Part shown: positions 46,944 through 56,514 of the stretch, piece after piece
Layout of the letters: each line of letters starts with the position of its first letter
Position numbering within the stretch: the first letter of the stretch is position 1
From: Bradyrhizobium sp. ISRA430
GTDB taxonomy: Bacteria; Pseudomonadota; Alphaproteobacteria; Rhizobiales; Xanthobacteraceae
Assembly: GCF_029909975.1 (NCBI RefSeq)
Contig: NZ_CP094516.1
Location: 6,364,501 to 6,428,500 of the forward strand
Length of the DNA stretch: 64,000 nucleotides
Direction of reading: 5' to 3'
Program-made: the position numbers and the translations under genes
The notes under the pieces: generated by a model
What the model was told of the DNA's origin: nothing
The model's database searches: none
What the model saw: only the letters and a program-made list of their open reading frames with translations

Positions 46944-49730
46944 CTACAGCGTCTTCAAATATTCGATCAGGTCGTAGCGCTCGTCCTCTTTGAGCAGGCG
47001 GCCGATAATGCCGTCCTTGCCGGGTCCCGGCGTGCCCTCCAGGGAGTGGCCGGCATTGCTGTTGCCGTTGATCTCGCTGCCGTCCGACGCTCTCGTCGAG
47101 AATCGTGTCTGCCCGGTCTTGCAGCTCTCGCCGTCGACGACCGCGAAGCCGACCTGCTTTGGATCGTAGTCGCGGTTACCCATGCAGAACGACTTCGGGC
47201 GTTCGACCGCGGGGCTCAGCATCCAATAGAGCGAGGGCACCGATCCGTTGTGGAGATAGGGCGCGGTTGCCCACACGCCATTGAGCGGCCGCGCGCGGTA
47301 CCAGGGCCGAGGTTCCTTAGGGTCAGGCGGCTGAGGACCGGGATTTGGGCAGTTCTTGCGCGCACCCCACCACGCCTGCTGCTCCTCGGGCTTGATCTTC
47401 GCATCGTCCATCGCCTTCCGGCTGACGATGTCGACGAGGACCATCAGGCCAAGCGAGTAAGGCATGTCGGTCGAAGAGACCTCAGGCAGGTTGCAATTCC
47501 ACCAGGCATTGAGGTTCTGCGTGGGATCCAGCTTGAGGAAGCCCGGCACCTGAACCGTTCGCTTCTCCAGCACATTGGCCTGAGCGGAGTCGGTCCCCAT
47601 GCCTTTGACGCTTTTCTGGATCGGGTTCAGAATCTTCTCGTTTCCGATCGATTCCCAACGCGACGAAGACCAGACGCTCTTGTCCGGAAATTCGGCGTCG
47701 AACACGGGATCGTTGACCGGCCCGAGATGGCATTCGACGCAGATCTCCGCGTAGAGCTTGCGGCCGCGCTTGACGCGCCGATCGTCGATCTTCCAGGCAT
47801 CGTCGCCGAAGATATCTGACGGCCATTTCGGAGACGTCAATCCGCTGATTTGCTTCTTCGGATAGGGCGGCGATCCCGCCAGCAGCGACTCGATCCAGTG
47901 CAGATTCTTGATTTCGATCGATGAGCGGAACAGCGTGTTCTTGGCGGTCGCATCGGACAGATTGAGCAGCGCGGTCACGCCCAGGGCCTCGCCGGCGTTG
48001 CGGATCAGCGGTTGCTCGATCGAGGCGTCATATTGCGCGTATTTGAGCCAGGGCACGGTCCAGATCGGCGGGAAGCTGACCGGCGCATCCTGCGCATGCA
48101 AGTTCTTCTCAAAGCCGGCAAGACCGCTCAGCGCCATGTCCTGCGCAAAGACTTGATTGCCGATCCGGTTGAGCGCGTCGAGGCGGCCGAAGCCCTCTTC
48201 CGTGTCCTGCTGCTTCTTGTTGTCCCAGGTCCTCTTGCCGCCGATCGTCTTCTCGTAGGTCTTTTGCCAGTCGAGCAGGAAGGTGCCGACCTCGCTCAGT
48301 TTCTGCTTCAGCACATCGCGGTCCGCGTCGCTGGCGGACGGGCCGAGCACGCGATCCGCAAAACGCTTGAAGCGGAATGGCACGTAGAGCGTGTAGGCGA
48401 TGGAAAGCCCGGTCGTAATCTCGAGCTTCTTCAGGTCGGTCATCGCCGGGCCGCCGTCGAAGCGGACGTCCACGCCCTTGTAGTGGATCTGGCCGGTGTG
48501 GCAGGCGGCGCAGGTCAGTCCGATCCTGTTCTCGCCCTGGCGGCCGGTCGCAGGATCCGGCACGCCGGTCATGCGCGCGAAGCCGACCGGCAGGCCGTCG
48601 ACGTTTTCAACCGGGGTGTCCCATTTGACCGGCGGATCCCAAAGCCGCGCAGGGGCCGGCTTTGTCGTGTCGTAAACGTTGGCATAGCCGAACCGGCGCA
48701 GCGTGGTGTCGTCGGTGTTGATCGTCTGGGGGCTCGGGATGAAGCCGAAGCGCTCCAGATGGGCGCTGTCATGCAGCAATCCGGGCTGCGACAAGAAATG
48801 CAGTCGCGGCTGCTCCAGCGCCATGAACCAGCTATAGGGCACCGGGAAGGTCGCCGTCCCCTGGCTGACGTGATGAAACCAGTGCCGGTCCTCCAGCGAC
48901 CAGTTTTGCTCGAGCCAGTATGCCGCTCGGGCTTCGACACGCTGGGGCAGCGGAGGGGCCAGGAACTGCCCGATGAAATTGGGCAGCATCGGCTGGAACT
49001 GATCGGGGAAGCGCAGGATCGCGAGGGTCAAGACGAGCAGTGCGGCGGCGAGCCCGCCGGCGTAGCGCCGCGCGGGCGAGCGCGTGGTCGGCGGCTCGGT
49101 GATGATCCGCTGCTCGATCCGCTCCGGGAATCGGCGCTCATTGAACAGCGTGCGCACGTCGGCAACGCTGAGATAGCGGTTCTCACCCTCGCCCTTGCCC
49201 ATGATCTTCAAGAGGATCGGCCATTCGAATTTCATCAGCAGCGGGTAGTACCAGCGCGCGGCCTCGCCGGCGCGCTTGAGGTTGTCGCGCATGAAGATGC
49301 CGATTTCCGACGCGTTGAGCCCAGGCTCAACGCCGCCGGCCGGATCGGGATAACTCCGGCCGAAGCTGGCAAACCGCGCGATCTCGTCCTCATTGACGCG
49401 CCCGTCGACGCCAAGGATGCGCGAGCCGGCGCCGCGCTTGTCCAGGGGGCCGCCGCGCAGCGCATCGAGTTGGGCGCCCGACCAGATGCTCTTCAACACA
49501 TGACGCGCGCCGTTGGCGATGAGCGCGACCCCGCGGACCTGGATGCGGGCCAGCGTCTTCTTCGGCCCCTTCTCGCCACTCGCATTGGCGATTGTCTGCG
49601 CCAGCGTGCCGAGCGGGACAGTCCCGCCGTCGACGAAGCCCTCGCCGACGAGTCCGCGCAGGAACGGGCAGGGATTGTCCGGCGAGACCTCGATCGAGGG
49701 ATCGAAGGGTTTCGAGGCGGGGTTATGCAT
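46944..49730 (-). CDS. Membrane-anchored di-haem protein, RoxA/MauG-like
   Basis: A 928-residue protein with three parts. Residues 1-220 form a soluble, probably cytoplasmic domain that I do not recognise (NPCPFLRGLVGEGFVDGG; an EF-hand-like VDGRVNEDEIARF). A single transmembrane helix follows (about 221-240). The C-terminal 680 residues are periplasmic and carry two haem motifs, CAACH (about 408) and CVECH (about 664), and the RoxA/MauG-type APYLHNGSVPSLYWMLSPAVERP. It may be a di-haem peroxidase or oxygenase. The substrate is unknown. No cytochrome assembly gene is beside it. Confidence 0.8.
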   Translation of the reverse strand: MHNPASKPFDPSIEVSPDNPCPFLRGLVGEGFVDGGTVPLGTLAQTIANASGEKGPKKTLARIQVRGVALIANGARHVLKSIWSGAQLDALRGGPLDKRGAGSRILGVDGRVNEDEIARFASFGRSYPDPAGGVEPGLNASEIGIFMRDNLKRAGEAARWYYPLLMKFEWPILLKIMGKGEGENRYLSVADVRTLFNERRFPERIEQRIITEPPTTRSPARRYAGGLAAALLVLTLAILRFPDQFQPMLPNFIGQFLAPPLPQRVEARAAYWLEQNWSLEDRHWFHHVSQGTATFPVPYSWFMALEQPRLHFLSQPGLLHDSAHLERFGFIPSPQTINTDDTTLRRFGYANVYDTTKPAPARLWDPPVKWDTPVENVDGLPVGFARMTGVPDPATGRQGENRIGLTCAACHTGQIHYKGVDVRFDGGPAMTDLKKLEITTGLSIAYTLYVPFRFKRFADRVLGPSASDADRDVLKQKLSEVGTFLLDWQKTYEKTIGGKRTWDNKKQQDTEEGFGRLDALNRIGNQVFAQDMALSGLAGFEKNLHAQDAPVSFPPIWTVPWLKYAQYDASIEQPLIRNAGEALGVTALLNLSDATAKNTLFRSSIEIKNLHWIESLLAGSPPYPKKQISGLTSPKWPSDIFGDDAWKIDDRRVKRGRKLYAEICVECHLGPVNDPVFDAEFPDKSVWSSSRWESIGNEKILNPIQKSVKGMGTDSAQANVLEKRTVQVPGFLKLDPTQNLNAWWNCNLPEVSSTDMPYSLGLMVLVDIVSRKAMDDAKIKPEEQQAWWGARKNCPNPGPQPPDPKEPRPWYRARPLNGVWATAPYLHNGSVPSLYWMLSPAVERPKSFCMGNRDYDPKQVGFAVVDGESCKTGQTRFSTRASDGSEINGNSNAGHSLEGTPGPGKDGIIGRLLKEDERYDLIEYLKTL

Positions 49731-49908
49731 GGCCCAAATTTCCTGGAAATCGCGAATCGTAAAATGCAGACGCGCCGATAGAGCGAGGAAAGTCCTAACA
49801 AACAGACAGCGAGGTTATGCTACCTCAGCGTGTGGAGAAGTGTGGCCGATTTCCGCCCGCTGTCAATAAAGCAGGCGTGAGGTCGCGGCGCGCCGAGGCT
49901 TGCCCCTT

Positions 49909-51705
49909 TTAGGATTCGGCGGCGCGTTTGAGATCGGTCTGCACGAGGGTGAGCTTGCTGAAGGGGACGCCCGCTTTCAGAAGGCCGTCGCGGTAATGGG
50001 CGATGTCCTCGGGCCGCTTCCAGTGGAAATTCCGCAAATGGCGGTCGACATTCAGCGTCGGGTAGTGGCCGAGCAGGACATCGGCTGCCTCAGCAGCCTC
50101 CGCGGTGCGTCCAAGCTGCGCCAGCGCAGCGGCGCGGATCGCGAGCGCCTGCATGTGATTGGGGTTGATGTAGAGCTGCTCACGCGCCCACGACAGCGTC
50201 GCGTCATATTGCCCCAGCAGATAATGGCTGAAGGCGTTCAACGCCGACCACTGATAGCGCGGGTCGTTGTTGTCGCGCTGCGCCGCCATCGAGAACAGCT
50301 CGATCGCCTGCCGGTGCTCGCCGATGACGAAATGGCAGATGCCCAGCACGCCGCGCGCGCCCATGTCGTAGGGGTTGAGCGCGACCGCGCGCTTGGCGGC
50401 GTCCATCGCGGCCTCGTAGTGCGCCTCCATGGCGTGCGCCCAGGACAGGATCGAAAACGCGAAGGAGGAGCGCGGGTCGAGCCGCACGCTGGTCTCGGCG
50501 AGGTTCATCGCCTCGGCCCACAATTCGCGGGTGCCCTTGATCCAGCCGAACTGGATGCTCTGGATCTGGATCGTGGCGAGATAGGCGTGGGCGATCGACA
50601 GCTTCGGATCGAGCGTGATGGCCTCGCGGAACAGGTCGATGGCCGCGCTCAGGTCCTCCTTGGTCTGCCGGTAATAGTGTGAAAGCCCCTTCAGGAAGCG
50701 GTCCCAGGCGGTCACGTCGTTGGTCAGGCGCGCGGGCGCGGAGGCTTCCGCCCGGACGATCTCGGTGGCGATGGCCGCGGACAAATTGGTCGTGATCTCG
50801 TCCTGCATCGCGAAGAGATCGCCGATGTCGCGGTCGTAACGGCCGGTCCAGAGCTGCTCGCCGGTCTCCGGCGCGATCAGCTCGGCGGTGACGCGGATCT
50901 TGCTGCCGGCGCGCCGCACCGAGCCCTGGATCAGGTAGGTCGCATCGATCTCGCGCGCGATCAGCCGGGTGCTCACGTTGTTGCCCTTGAAGGCGAAGGT
51001 CGAGTTGCGGCTCAGCACGCGGTAGAACGATTGCAGCGACAGTGCGTGAATCAGGTCCTCGGTCAAGCCGTCGGAGAAATACTCGTCCTGGGCGTCGCTG
51101 AGATTGGCAAAGGGCAGGACGCCGACGATCGCGGTCCGGTACTGCTGCGACAGTACCGACCCCTCTTTTGCCTCGGGCGCGAGCGCGGGCGCGCCCTCGG
51201 GCGTCCAGGTCCAGACGCCGATCGGATCCTTGATGTTCTTGAAACGGTGGTTGCCGGCATCGACCAGGGGCACGCTGAGATGCTTGCCGGCTTCCTTGTA
51301 GGCCTTGGCCGAGATCGCGAAGCCGCCGGGGCTCGCCACCGCTTCGAGGCGGACGGCGATGTTGACGTCGTCACCGAACACCTCGTCCTCATCGGCGATC
51401 ACGTCGCCCATGTGGATGCCGAGGCGGAACTGCATGGCGCGGTCGGCGGGCAGGTGGTGGTTGCGCTCCGCCATCAGCCTCTGGATCGCGATCGCGGCCT
51501 CGGTGGCGCCGACGATGCTGGCGAACTCCAGCAGGAATCCGTCGCCGGTGTTCTTCACGACGCGGCCGCCGTGATTGAGGATGATGGGATGAATCGCGGC
51601 GCGATGGGCCTTGAAGACGGCATGGGTGCCGGCCTCGTCATGGCCCATCATGCGCGAATAGCCGGCGACGTCGGCGCAGACGATGGCGGCCAGGCGTCTT
51701 TCCAT
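49909..51705 (-). CDS. Class III adenylate/guanylate cyclase with TPR repeats
   Basis: A 598-residue protein. The N-terminal class III cyclase domain (MERRLAAIVCADVAGYSRMM, then VVKNTGDGFLLEF and VFGDDVNIAVRLE) supplies metal and substrate-binding Asp residues. A middle TolB/FlgO-like domain (FANLSDAQDEYFSDGLTEDL to IRVTAELIAPETGEQLW) and 5-7 TPR repeats (FREAITLDPKLSIAHAYL; ALNPYDMGARGVLGICHF) follow. There is no membrane span, so it is cytoplasmic. The ATG at 51705 begins the cyclase; a longer in-frame start at 51768 is possible. It probably responds to an unknown signal. Confidence 0.85.
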   Translation of the reverse strand: MERRLAAIVCADVAGYSRMMGHDEAGTHAVFKAHRAAIHPIILNHGGRVVKNTGDGFLLEFASIVGATEAAIAIQRLMAERNHHLPADRAMQFRLGIHMGDVIADEDEVFGDDVNIAVRLEAVASPGGFAISAKAYKEAGKHLSVPLVDAGNHRFKNIKDPIGVWTWTPEGAPALAPEAKEGSVLSQQYRTAIVGVLPFANLSDAQDEYFSDGLTEDLIHALSLQSFYRVLSRNSTFAFKGNNVSTRLIAREIDATYLIQGSVRRAGSKIRVTAELIAPETGEQLWTGRYDRDIGDLFAMQDEITTNLSAAIATEIVRAEASAPARLTNDVTAWDRFLKGLSHYYRQTKEDLSAAIDLFREAITLDPKLSIAHAYLATIQIQSIQFGWIKGTRELWAEAMNLAETSVRLDPRSSFAFSILSWAHAMEAHYEAAMDAAKRAVALNPYDMGARGVLGICHFVIGEHRQAIELFSMAAQRDNNDPRYQWSALNAFSHYLLGQYDATLSWAREQLYINPNHMQALAIRAAALAQLGRTAEAAEAADVLLGHYPTLNVDRHLRNFHWKRPEDIAHYRDGLLKAGVPFSKLTLVQTDLKRAAES

Positions 51706-51935
51706 GATCTTGCGGCTCCAAGGGATCGAGGACCGGCCACGGCGTGGCGGTCGCCTCGAATCCGGCATTTCAAGAACCCCGCCTTTATAGAGCAGAAGAG
51801 GCCGAGCGGAAGTATGAACGTATTGCAAATTCGATACAAATCCTAAGCAATCCCGGCGGTGGACGCAGGCCGGCGAACCGATTAAGCCCGGGTTTCCCTC
51901 GTACTGTCTGGCTCGGGCCAGAGGGGATTTCAGGT

Positions 51936-52571
51936 ATGCTCGGCATTCACGAACTCTGGCTCTTCATCCTGTCGGGTGTGTTGCTCAACATCACGCCGGG
52001 GCCGGATTCCGTCTATGTCATCGGCCGCAGCATGCAGATGGGATGGCGGGGCGGGGCTGCGGCCGCTTTTGGCATCAGTTTCGGCTGCTTATTCCACGTC
52101 ACGGGCGCGGCGATCGGGCTGTCGGCGCTCCTGATGGCCTCATCCACCGCGTTCGCGATTCTGAAGCTGGTCGGCGCGGCCTATCTCGTGCTGACGGGCC
52201 TCACGATGCTGTGGTCGCGGCCGGCGCTCGCCGCGGCCGTGACAGACAAACCCGAGCGGAGCTCGCTGCGGCGGGTCTTTCTCCAGGGCGTCTTCACCAA
52301 TGCGCTCAATCCCAAGGTGGCGCTGTTCTTCCTCGCCTTCCTGCCGCAATTCGTCGCAGCCGATTCGTCGCACAAGCCGCTCGCCTTCCTGACGCTCGGC
52401 CTGATCTTCATCTGCACGGGCACGCTGTGGTGCCTGTTCCTCGCGGCATTCGCGGCCGGGGCCGCACACCGACTGCGGCAGTCTGAAGGCGTGATCGCCT
52501 GGATCAACCGGGCGCTCGGTGGGCTCTTCGTCTATCTCGGCATCCGCGTCGCCATGCTGGAGACGCGCTGA
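51936..52571 (+). CDS. LysE family amino-acid exporter
   Basis: A 211-residue LysE/RhtB transporter with six hydrophobic segments and the family motif LLNITPGPDSVYVIGRSMQMG; NPKVALFFLAFLPQF is the second conserved region. It exports amino acids or similar small molecules. The ATG at 51936 follows CAGGT. Its stop is five bases from that of the convergent TauE gene. Confidence 0.9.
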   Translation: MLGIHELWLFILSGVLLNITPGPDSVYVIGRSMQMGWRGGAAAAFGISFGCLFHVTGAAIGLSALLMASSTAFAILKLVGAAYLVLTGLTMLWSRPALAAAVTDKPERSSLRRVFLQGVFTNALNPKVALFFLAFLPQFVAADSSHKPLAFLTLGLIFICTGTLWCLFLAAFAAGAAHRLRQSEGVIAWINRALGGLFVYLGIRVAMLETR

Positions 52572-52575
52572 CTCT

Positions 52576-53328
52576 TTACGCGACTTCCTTGAGCAGCGCG
52601 CTGCCCGCCAGATAGAGGCCGAGCAGGATCATCGCGATCAGGAACCAGCGGCGAAATGCCTCGGCCGGCATCCGCGCCCGCAACGATTGGCCGATGAACA
52701 TGCCGATAAAGGCGCAAGCCATCGCGATGGCGCCGGGCACGGCGTTGGCGGGGGTCAGCAGGCCACCCGCGGTGAGGTTGAAGGCGAGCGCCAGCGTTGC
52801 GACCGTGAAGAACACGCCGAGCGCCTGCACGAGTTCGTCCTTCTCCATGCCGATCGCCTGCATGAACGGCATCGACGGGATCACCTGCACGCCGGTCGAG
52901 GCGGAAATGACGCCGGTGATGACGCCGACCACGCCGCCGACCCATTTCTCGTTCTTCGGCGCGACGCGAAAGTGCAATTTGTTCAGCCCGATCACCGCGT
53001 AGATGATGAGCAGGACTCCGAGCACGACGGTGCCGTAGCGCGCATAGGGACCGGTGAGCGCGCCGGCATTGAGCCAGCATCCGATCACGGTGCCGACCAT
53101 CAGCGGCCACAGGCGCTTGAGGATGTCGCGCAGATAAGGACCGACGAAGGTCTGCCAGAGGTTGGTGATGATGGCGGGCACGATGACGATGGCGATGGCG
53201 CGGCCGGGCGCCATGCTCACGGCGAGCAGGCCCATCGAGACGGTCGGCAAGCCGAGCCCAATCACGCCCTTGACGAATCCGGCGATCAGGAAGACGGCGG
53301 CGATGAGGATGAGGAACGGGTCGATCAT
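52576..53328 (-). CDS. TauE/SafE family sulfite exporter-like permease
   Basis: A 250-residue TauE/SafE membrane protein with about eight helices in two repeats (GFVKGVIGLGLPTVSMGLLA and GVVGVITGVISASTGVQVIP). It probably exports small sulfur-containing or organic anions. The ATG at 53328 is taken; an ATG at 53337 would add three residues. It is divergent from a LysR regulator with 96 bases between. Confidence 0.87.
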   Translation of the reverse strand: MIDPFLILIAAVFLIAGFVKGVIGLGLPTVSMGLLAVSMAPGRAIAIVIVPAIITNLWQTFVGPYLRDILKRLWPLMVGTVIGCWLNAGALTGPYARYGTVVLGVLLIIYAVIGLNKLHFRVAPKNEKWVGGVVGVITGVISASTGVQVIPSMPFMQAIGMEKDELVQALGVFFTVATLALAFNLTAGGLLTPANAVPGAIAMACAFIGMFIGQSLRARMPAEAFRRWFLIAMILLGLYLAGSALLKEVA

Positions 53329-53424
53329 GCCGTGCACATTGACCGAAGCCGCGCTCCGGCACAATCTGGAGGTTACGGAGACAGCCTTCGCTTGGGGCGA
53401 AGGCTGAGTGGAGGAGACAACGCC

Positions 53425-54315
53425 GTGCGTTTCGATCTTGTCGATCTCCAGCTTTTCATCGCGGTTGCCGACCAGCGCAGCATCACCCGCGGCGCCGAGC
53501 GGTCGCATCTGGCGCTGGCCTCGGCCAGCGCCAGGATCAAGGGGCTGGAGGACGCGCTCGGCGTTGCGCTGCTCAAGCGCGGGCGCCGTGGCGTCGAGCT
53601 GACGCCGGCCGGCGAGAGCCTGCTCGATCACGCCCGACTCGTCATCCACCAGATCGACGCCATGCGCGGCGATCTCGCGGGCTTTGCCAGCGGCGTGCGG
53701 GCGAGCGTGCATTTGCTCGCCAATACCTCCGGGCTGTCGGAGCATCTCCCCAAGGCGCTGGCCGGCTTCCTGCACGAGCACCGCGATGTCGCCGTCGACA
53801 TCGAGGAGCGCGAGAGCACCGACATTGCGGCCGCGATCACCGCAGGTGCCGCCGATCTCGGCTTCGCCGCCGAACACGCGCTGCCCGACCACATCGAGCG
53901 TTTCGTCTTCAGCGAGGACCGCTTGACGCTGGTGACGTCGCGGCGCGGGCCGTTTGCCGGCCGCCGCCAGATCGATTTTCAGGAAGCGGCTAGTTGCGAT
54001 TTCGTCGGGCTGACCAGTGCCACCGCGCTCCAGCTCCACATCTCGAAGCACGCCGCCCGGCTCGGCATGCGCCCGCATTATCGCGCGCGCCTGCGCGATT
54101 TCGATGCGATCTGCCAGATGGTTTCTGCCGATGTCGGCGTCGCTCTCGTGCCGGAATCCGCTGCCCGCCGCTGTGCCAAGCTGATGCCGCTCGCCATGGT
54201 CCGCCTGCGCGACACCTGGGCCAACCGCAGACTCGTGATCTGCGCGCGAAGTTTCCGCGCGCTGCCGCGGCCGGCCAAGATGCTGGTCGAGCATCTCAGA
54301 GCGGAGGCGATGTGA
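53425..54315 (+). CDS. LysR family transcriptional regulator
   Basis: A 296-residue LysR regulator. The N-terminal winged helix is FDLVDLQLFIAVADQRSITR, SHLALASASARIKGLEDALG and LLKRGRRGVELTPAGE; the effector domain follows with the usual two lobes. The start is GTG at 53425 with a GGAGGAGAC ribosome-binding site. It is divergent from the tauE gene and is the likely regulator of that permease. Confidence 0.9.
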   Translation: MRFDLVDLQLFIAVADQRSITRGAERSHLALASASARIKGLEDALGVALLKRGRRGVELTPAGESLLDHARLVIHQIDAMRGDLAGFASGVRASVHLLANTSGLSEHLPKALAGFLHEHRDVAVDIEERESTDIAAAITAGAADLGFAAEHALPDHIERFVFSEDRLTLVTSRRGPFAGRRQIDFQEAASCDFVGLTSATALQLHISKHAARLGMRPHYRARLRDFDAICQMVSADVGVALVPESAARRCAKLMPLAMVRLRDTWANRRLVICARSFRALPRPAKMLVEHLRAEAM

Positions 54316-54341
54316 GGGCCAGTGTGGCCGTACGCTCTGCT

Positions 54342-54371
54342 CTGCCCCTCCCCCGCAAGGAGGGAGGGAAC
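54342..54371. repeat. Partial family A repeat
   Basis: TGCCCCTCCCCCGCAAGGAG and GGGAGGGAACG, matching one end of the element at 4142-4310. Confidence 0.6.
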
Positions 54372-54411
54372 GCAGATGGGTTTGTGGTGAGGTCTGTCCT
54401 TCAGTCGTCCG

Positions 54412-55378
54412 CTACTTCGCGGTCTCCACCCCGGCGTCCTTGATCACCTTCGCCCATTTCGCGGTCTCATCCGCGATGAAGCTTCGAAAATGCTCGGGCG
54501 TGTCGCCGACAAGCGTTGCGCCTTGCGCGGCGAGTTTTTCCTTCACGGCGGGATCGGCCATCGCCTGCGTCGCGAGGCGGTGAAGCGCCGCCACGATCTC
54601 CTTCGGCGTGCCCTTCGGCGCCACCATGCCGTACCAGTTCTCGATGCGTAGGCTAGGCAAGCCCGCCTCCGCCATGGTCGGCACCTCAGGCGCGGTCGGG
54701 GCGCGTTCGGGCGAGCCGACCGCGATGGCGCGCAAGGCGCCGGCCTTGATCTGCGGCAACAGCACCGGCAAGTCGAGGAAGGTCATCTGCACCTGCTGGC
54801 CGAGGAGATCGTTCACCGCCGGGGCCGCGCCGCGATAGGGCACGTGCACGATGTCGATCTTGGCGGTCAGCTTGAACAATTCGCCGGCCAGATGCGGCAG
54901 GCTGCCCGGACCGGAGGAGGCGAAGTTGAGCTTTCCGGGCTGCGCCTTCGCCAGCGCAATCAGTTCGCCGAGGTCCTTGGCCGGCACGTTGGTGGCCACC
55001 ACCAGCATTTCCGGCACGGTCGCGACCAGCGTCACCGGCGTCAAATCGGTCAGCGCGTCGTAGGCGACCTTCTCCATGCTCGGGCTGATCGCAAGCGCGC
55101 CGGCGCTGGAGATGGCGATGGTGTAGCCGTCGGGCTGGCTCTTTGCGACCGCATCGGTGCCGAGCACGCCGCCCTGTCCGCCGCGATTGTCGATCAGCAC
55201 CGGCTGGCCGCTCAATTCGGACATGCGCTGGCCGATCACGCGGGCAATGATGTCCATTGGGGCCGCCGGCGGGGAACGGCACCACCAGCTTGATCGGCTT
55301 GGCCGGAAAATTCTGGGCGGACGCCAGCGTCGGCAGCAGCAGGAGAATTGCAAGGATGAGCTCGCGCCAGTTTTTCAT
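54412..55378 (-). pseudogene. Bug/TctC-family binding protein with an early frameshift
   Basis: Two overlapping frames are needed to read one protein. The first (from 55378) has a good signal peptide (MKNWRELILAILLLLPTLAS, cleaved after ASAQ) and NFPAKPIKLVVPFPAGGP; the second, from about 55255 onward, resumes with MDIIARVIGQRMSELSGQPV. Deleting one base of CCCCAATGG (near 55256-55264) restores GGPMDIIAR, as in other family members. The rest (VLIDNRGGQGGVLGTD, VPYRGAAPAVNDLLG, to the C-terminus) is intact. It is either a recent frameshift or a sequencing error; if read without repair the protein loses its signal peptide. Confidence 0.8.
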
Positions 55379-55395
55379 GCAAGCTCCTCGCCCGC

Positions 55396-56178
55396 TTATC
55401 CGTTGAGCAGCCTCAAGGCTTCTTCATGCACGCGCGGATCGCCGGCGGCAATGATGCGGCCGCCGGCTTGCGCCGGCTTGCCTTCCCAGGTGGTGACGAT
55501 CCCGCCGGCACCGGTGATGATCGGGATCAGTGCCGCAATGTCGTAAGGCTTCAGCTCGGTCTCGACCACGAGGTCGACATGGCCTGCGGCCAGCATGCAA
55601 TAGGAATAGCAGTCGCCGCCGTAGCGCGACAGCCGCGCGCCCTGCTCGATGCGGCCGAAAACGGCGCGGTCGCTCTCGTTCATCAAGAGCGGGCTCGTCG
55701 TGTAGGTCGTCGCCTCGCTGAGCGATGCACAGCGGCGGACCTGGAGCCGGCGCTCGCCGGAGGGGCCTTTATAATTGGCCGAGCCGTTGTCGCCGGAAAA
55801 GCGTTCGCCGATGAACGGCTGGTGCATCATGCCGAACACCGGCGTGCCCTTGTGCAACAACGCGATCAGCGTGCCCCAGATCGGAAAGCCCCCAATGAAG
55901 GATTTGGTGCCGTCGATGGGATCGAGCACCCAGACATAGTCGGCGTCCTCGTGCTCGTTGCCGAACTCCTCGCCGACGATGCCGTGCTGGGGGAAGTTGG
56001 CCTTGATCAGCCGCCGCATCACCGCCTCCGCCGCGCGATCGGCTTCGGTGACGGGATCGAAATCCTTGGTCTTGCTCTTGTCGTCGATGGACAGCGAGGT
56101 GCGGAAGAACGGCAGGATGGTCTCGCCGGAGACGGTAGCGAGCCGCCCGATGAAGGCTGAGAAGTCGATCACCGTCAC
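55396..56178 (-). CDS. Inositol-monophosphatase family phosphatase, HisN/SuhB type
   Basis: A 260-residue Mg2+-dependent phosphatase. Metal-binding motifs are GIVGEEFGNE (the Glu-Glu pair) and WVLDPIDGTKSFIGG; the third is GDCYSYCMLAAGHVDLVVE followed by KPYDIAAL. It resembles histidinol-phosphate phosphatase (HisN) as well as SuhB; which substrate it uses is uncertain. It is cytoplasmic, and it starts 18 bases upstream of the TctC pseudogene start. Confidence 0.86.
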   Translation of the reverse strand: MTVIDFSAFIGRLATVSGETILPFFRTSLSIDDKSKTKDFDPVTEADRAAEAVMRRLIKANFPQHGIVGEEFGNEHEDADYVWVLDPIDGTKSFIGGFPIWGTLIALLHKGTPVFGMMHQPFIGERFSGDNGSANYKGPSGERRLQVRRCASLSEATTYTTSPLLMNESDRAVFGRIEQGARLSRYGGDCYSYCMLAAGHVDLVVETELKPYDIAALIPIITGAGGIVTTWEGKPAQAGGRIIAAGDPRVHEEALRLLNG

Positions 56179-56513
56179 GGCGAATCCTCGAAACGAAAGT
56201 CGGGTGAAGCTCGCATCTGCCTAACTCAAATCGACCTCGGCGTGCAGCGTTGTCTTGATTTGCACCCTGGTATTTTGGATGCCACGCCGGGCTGCCCTAT
56301 CCGAGCCATATGCTGGCCAAATATCGATCACAACGTTGAGAGCTTAGTTCCCCGGATGCCTTGTTTGTATGCAAATGACAATCAACCCATTGAAATCCCT
56401 TATCAAAGAAACTGAATCTGGATTTCGCTGGAAGCAAATGAGCCCTGTGTTTTTTGCATGGGAAATGGCTCAAAAGCCCTTGCACTTTGTGCGGCGCAGT
56501 CGCATATTGTTGC
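56179..56513. other. AT-richer gene-free stretch next to the sRNA
   Basis: No gene is visible. 56300-56470 is clearly lower in GC than the rest and carries no recognised repeat. The promoter of the sRNA (CTTGCAC-N17-CATATT, 56479-56508) lies at its right end. Confidence 0.5.
56479..56508 (+). promoter_or_regulatory. Promoter of the sRNA
   Basis: CTTGCAC-N17-CATATT, close to the alphaproteobacterial housekeeping consensus (CTTGAC-N17-CTATAT). It predicts a start near 56515. Confidence 0.68.
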
Positions 56514-56514
56514 G

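Noticed and set aside
52519..53424. In-frame extension of the LysR gene to the left
   Set aside because: It overlaps the whole TauE gene on the other strand and has His/Asp/Arg-rich shadow composition; GTG at 53425 has a strong ribosome-binding site.
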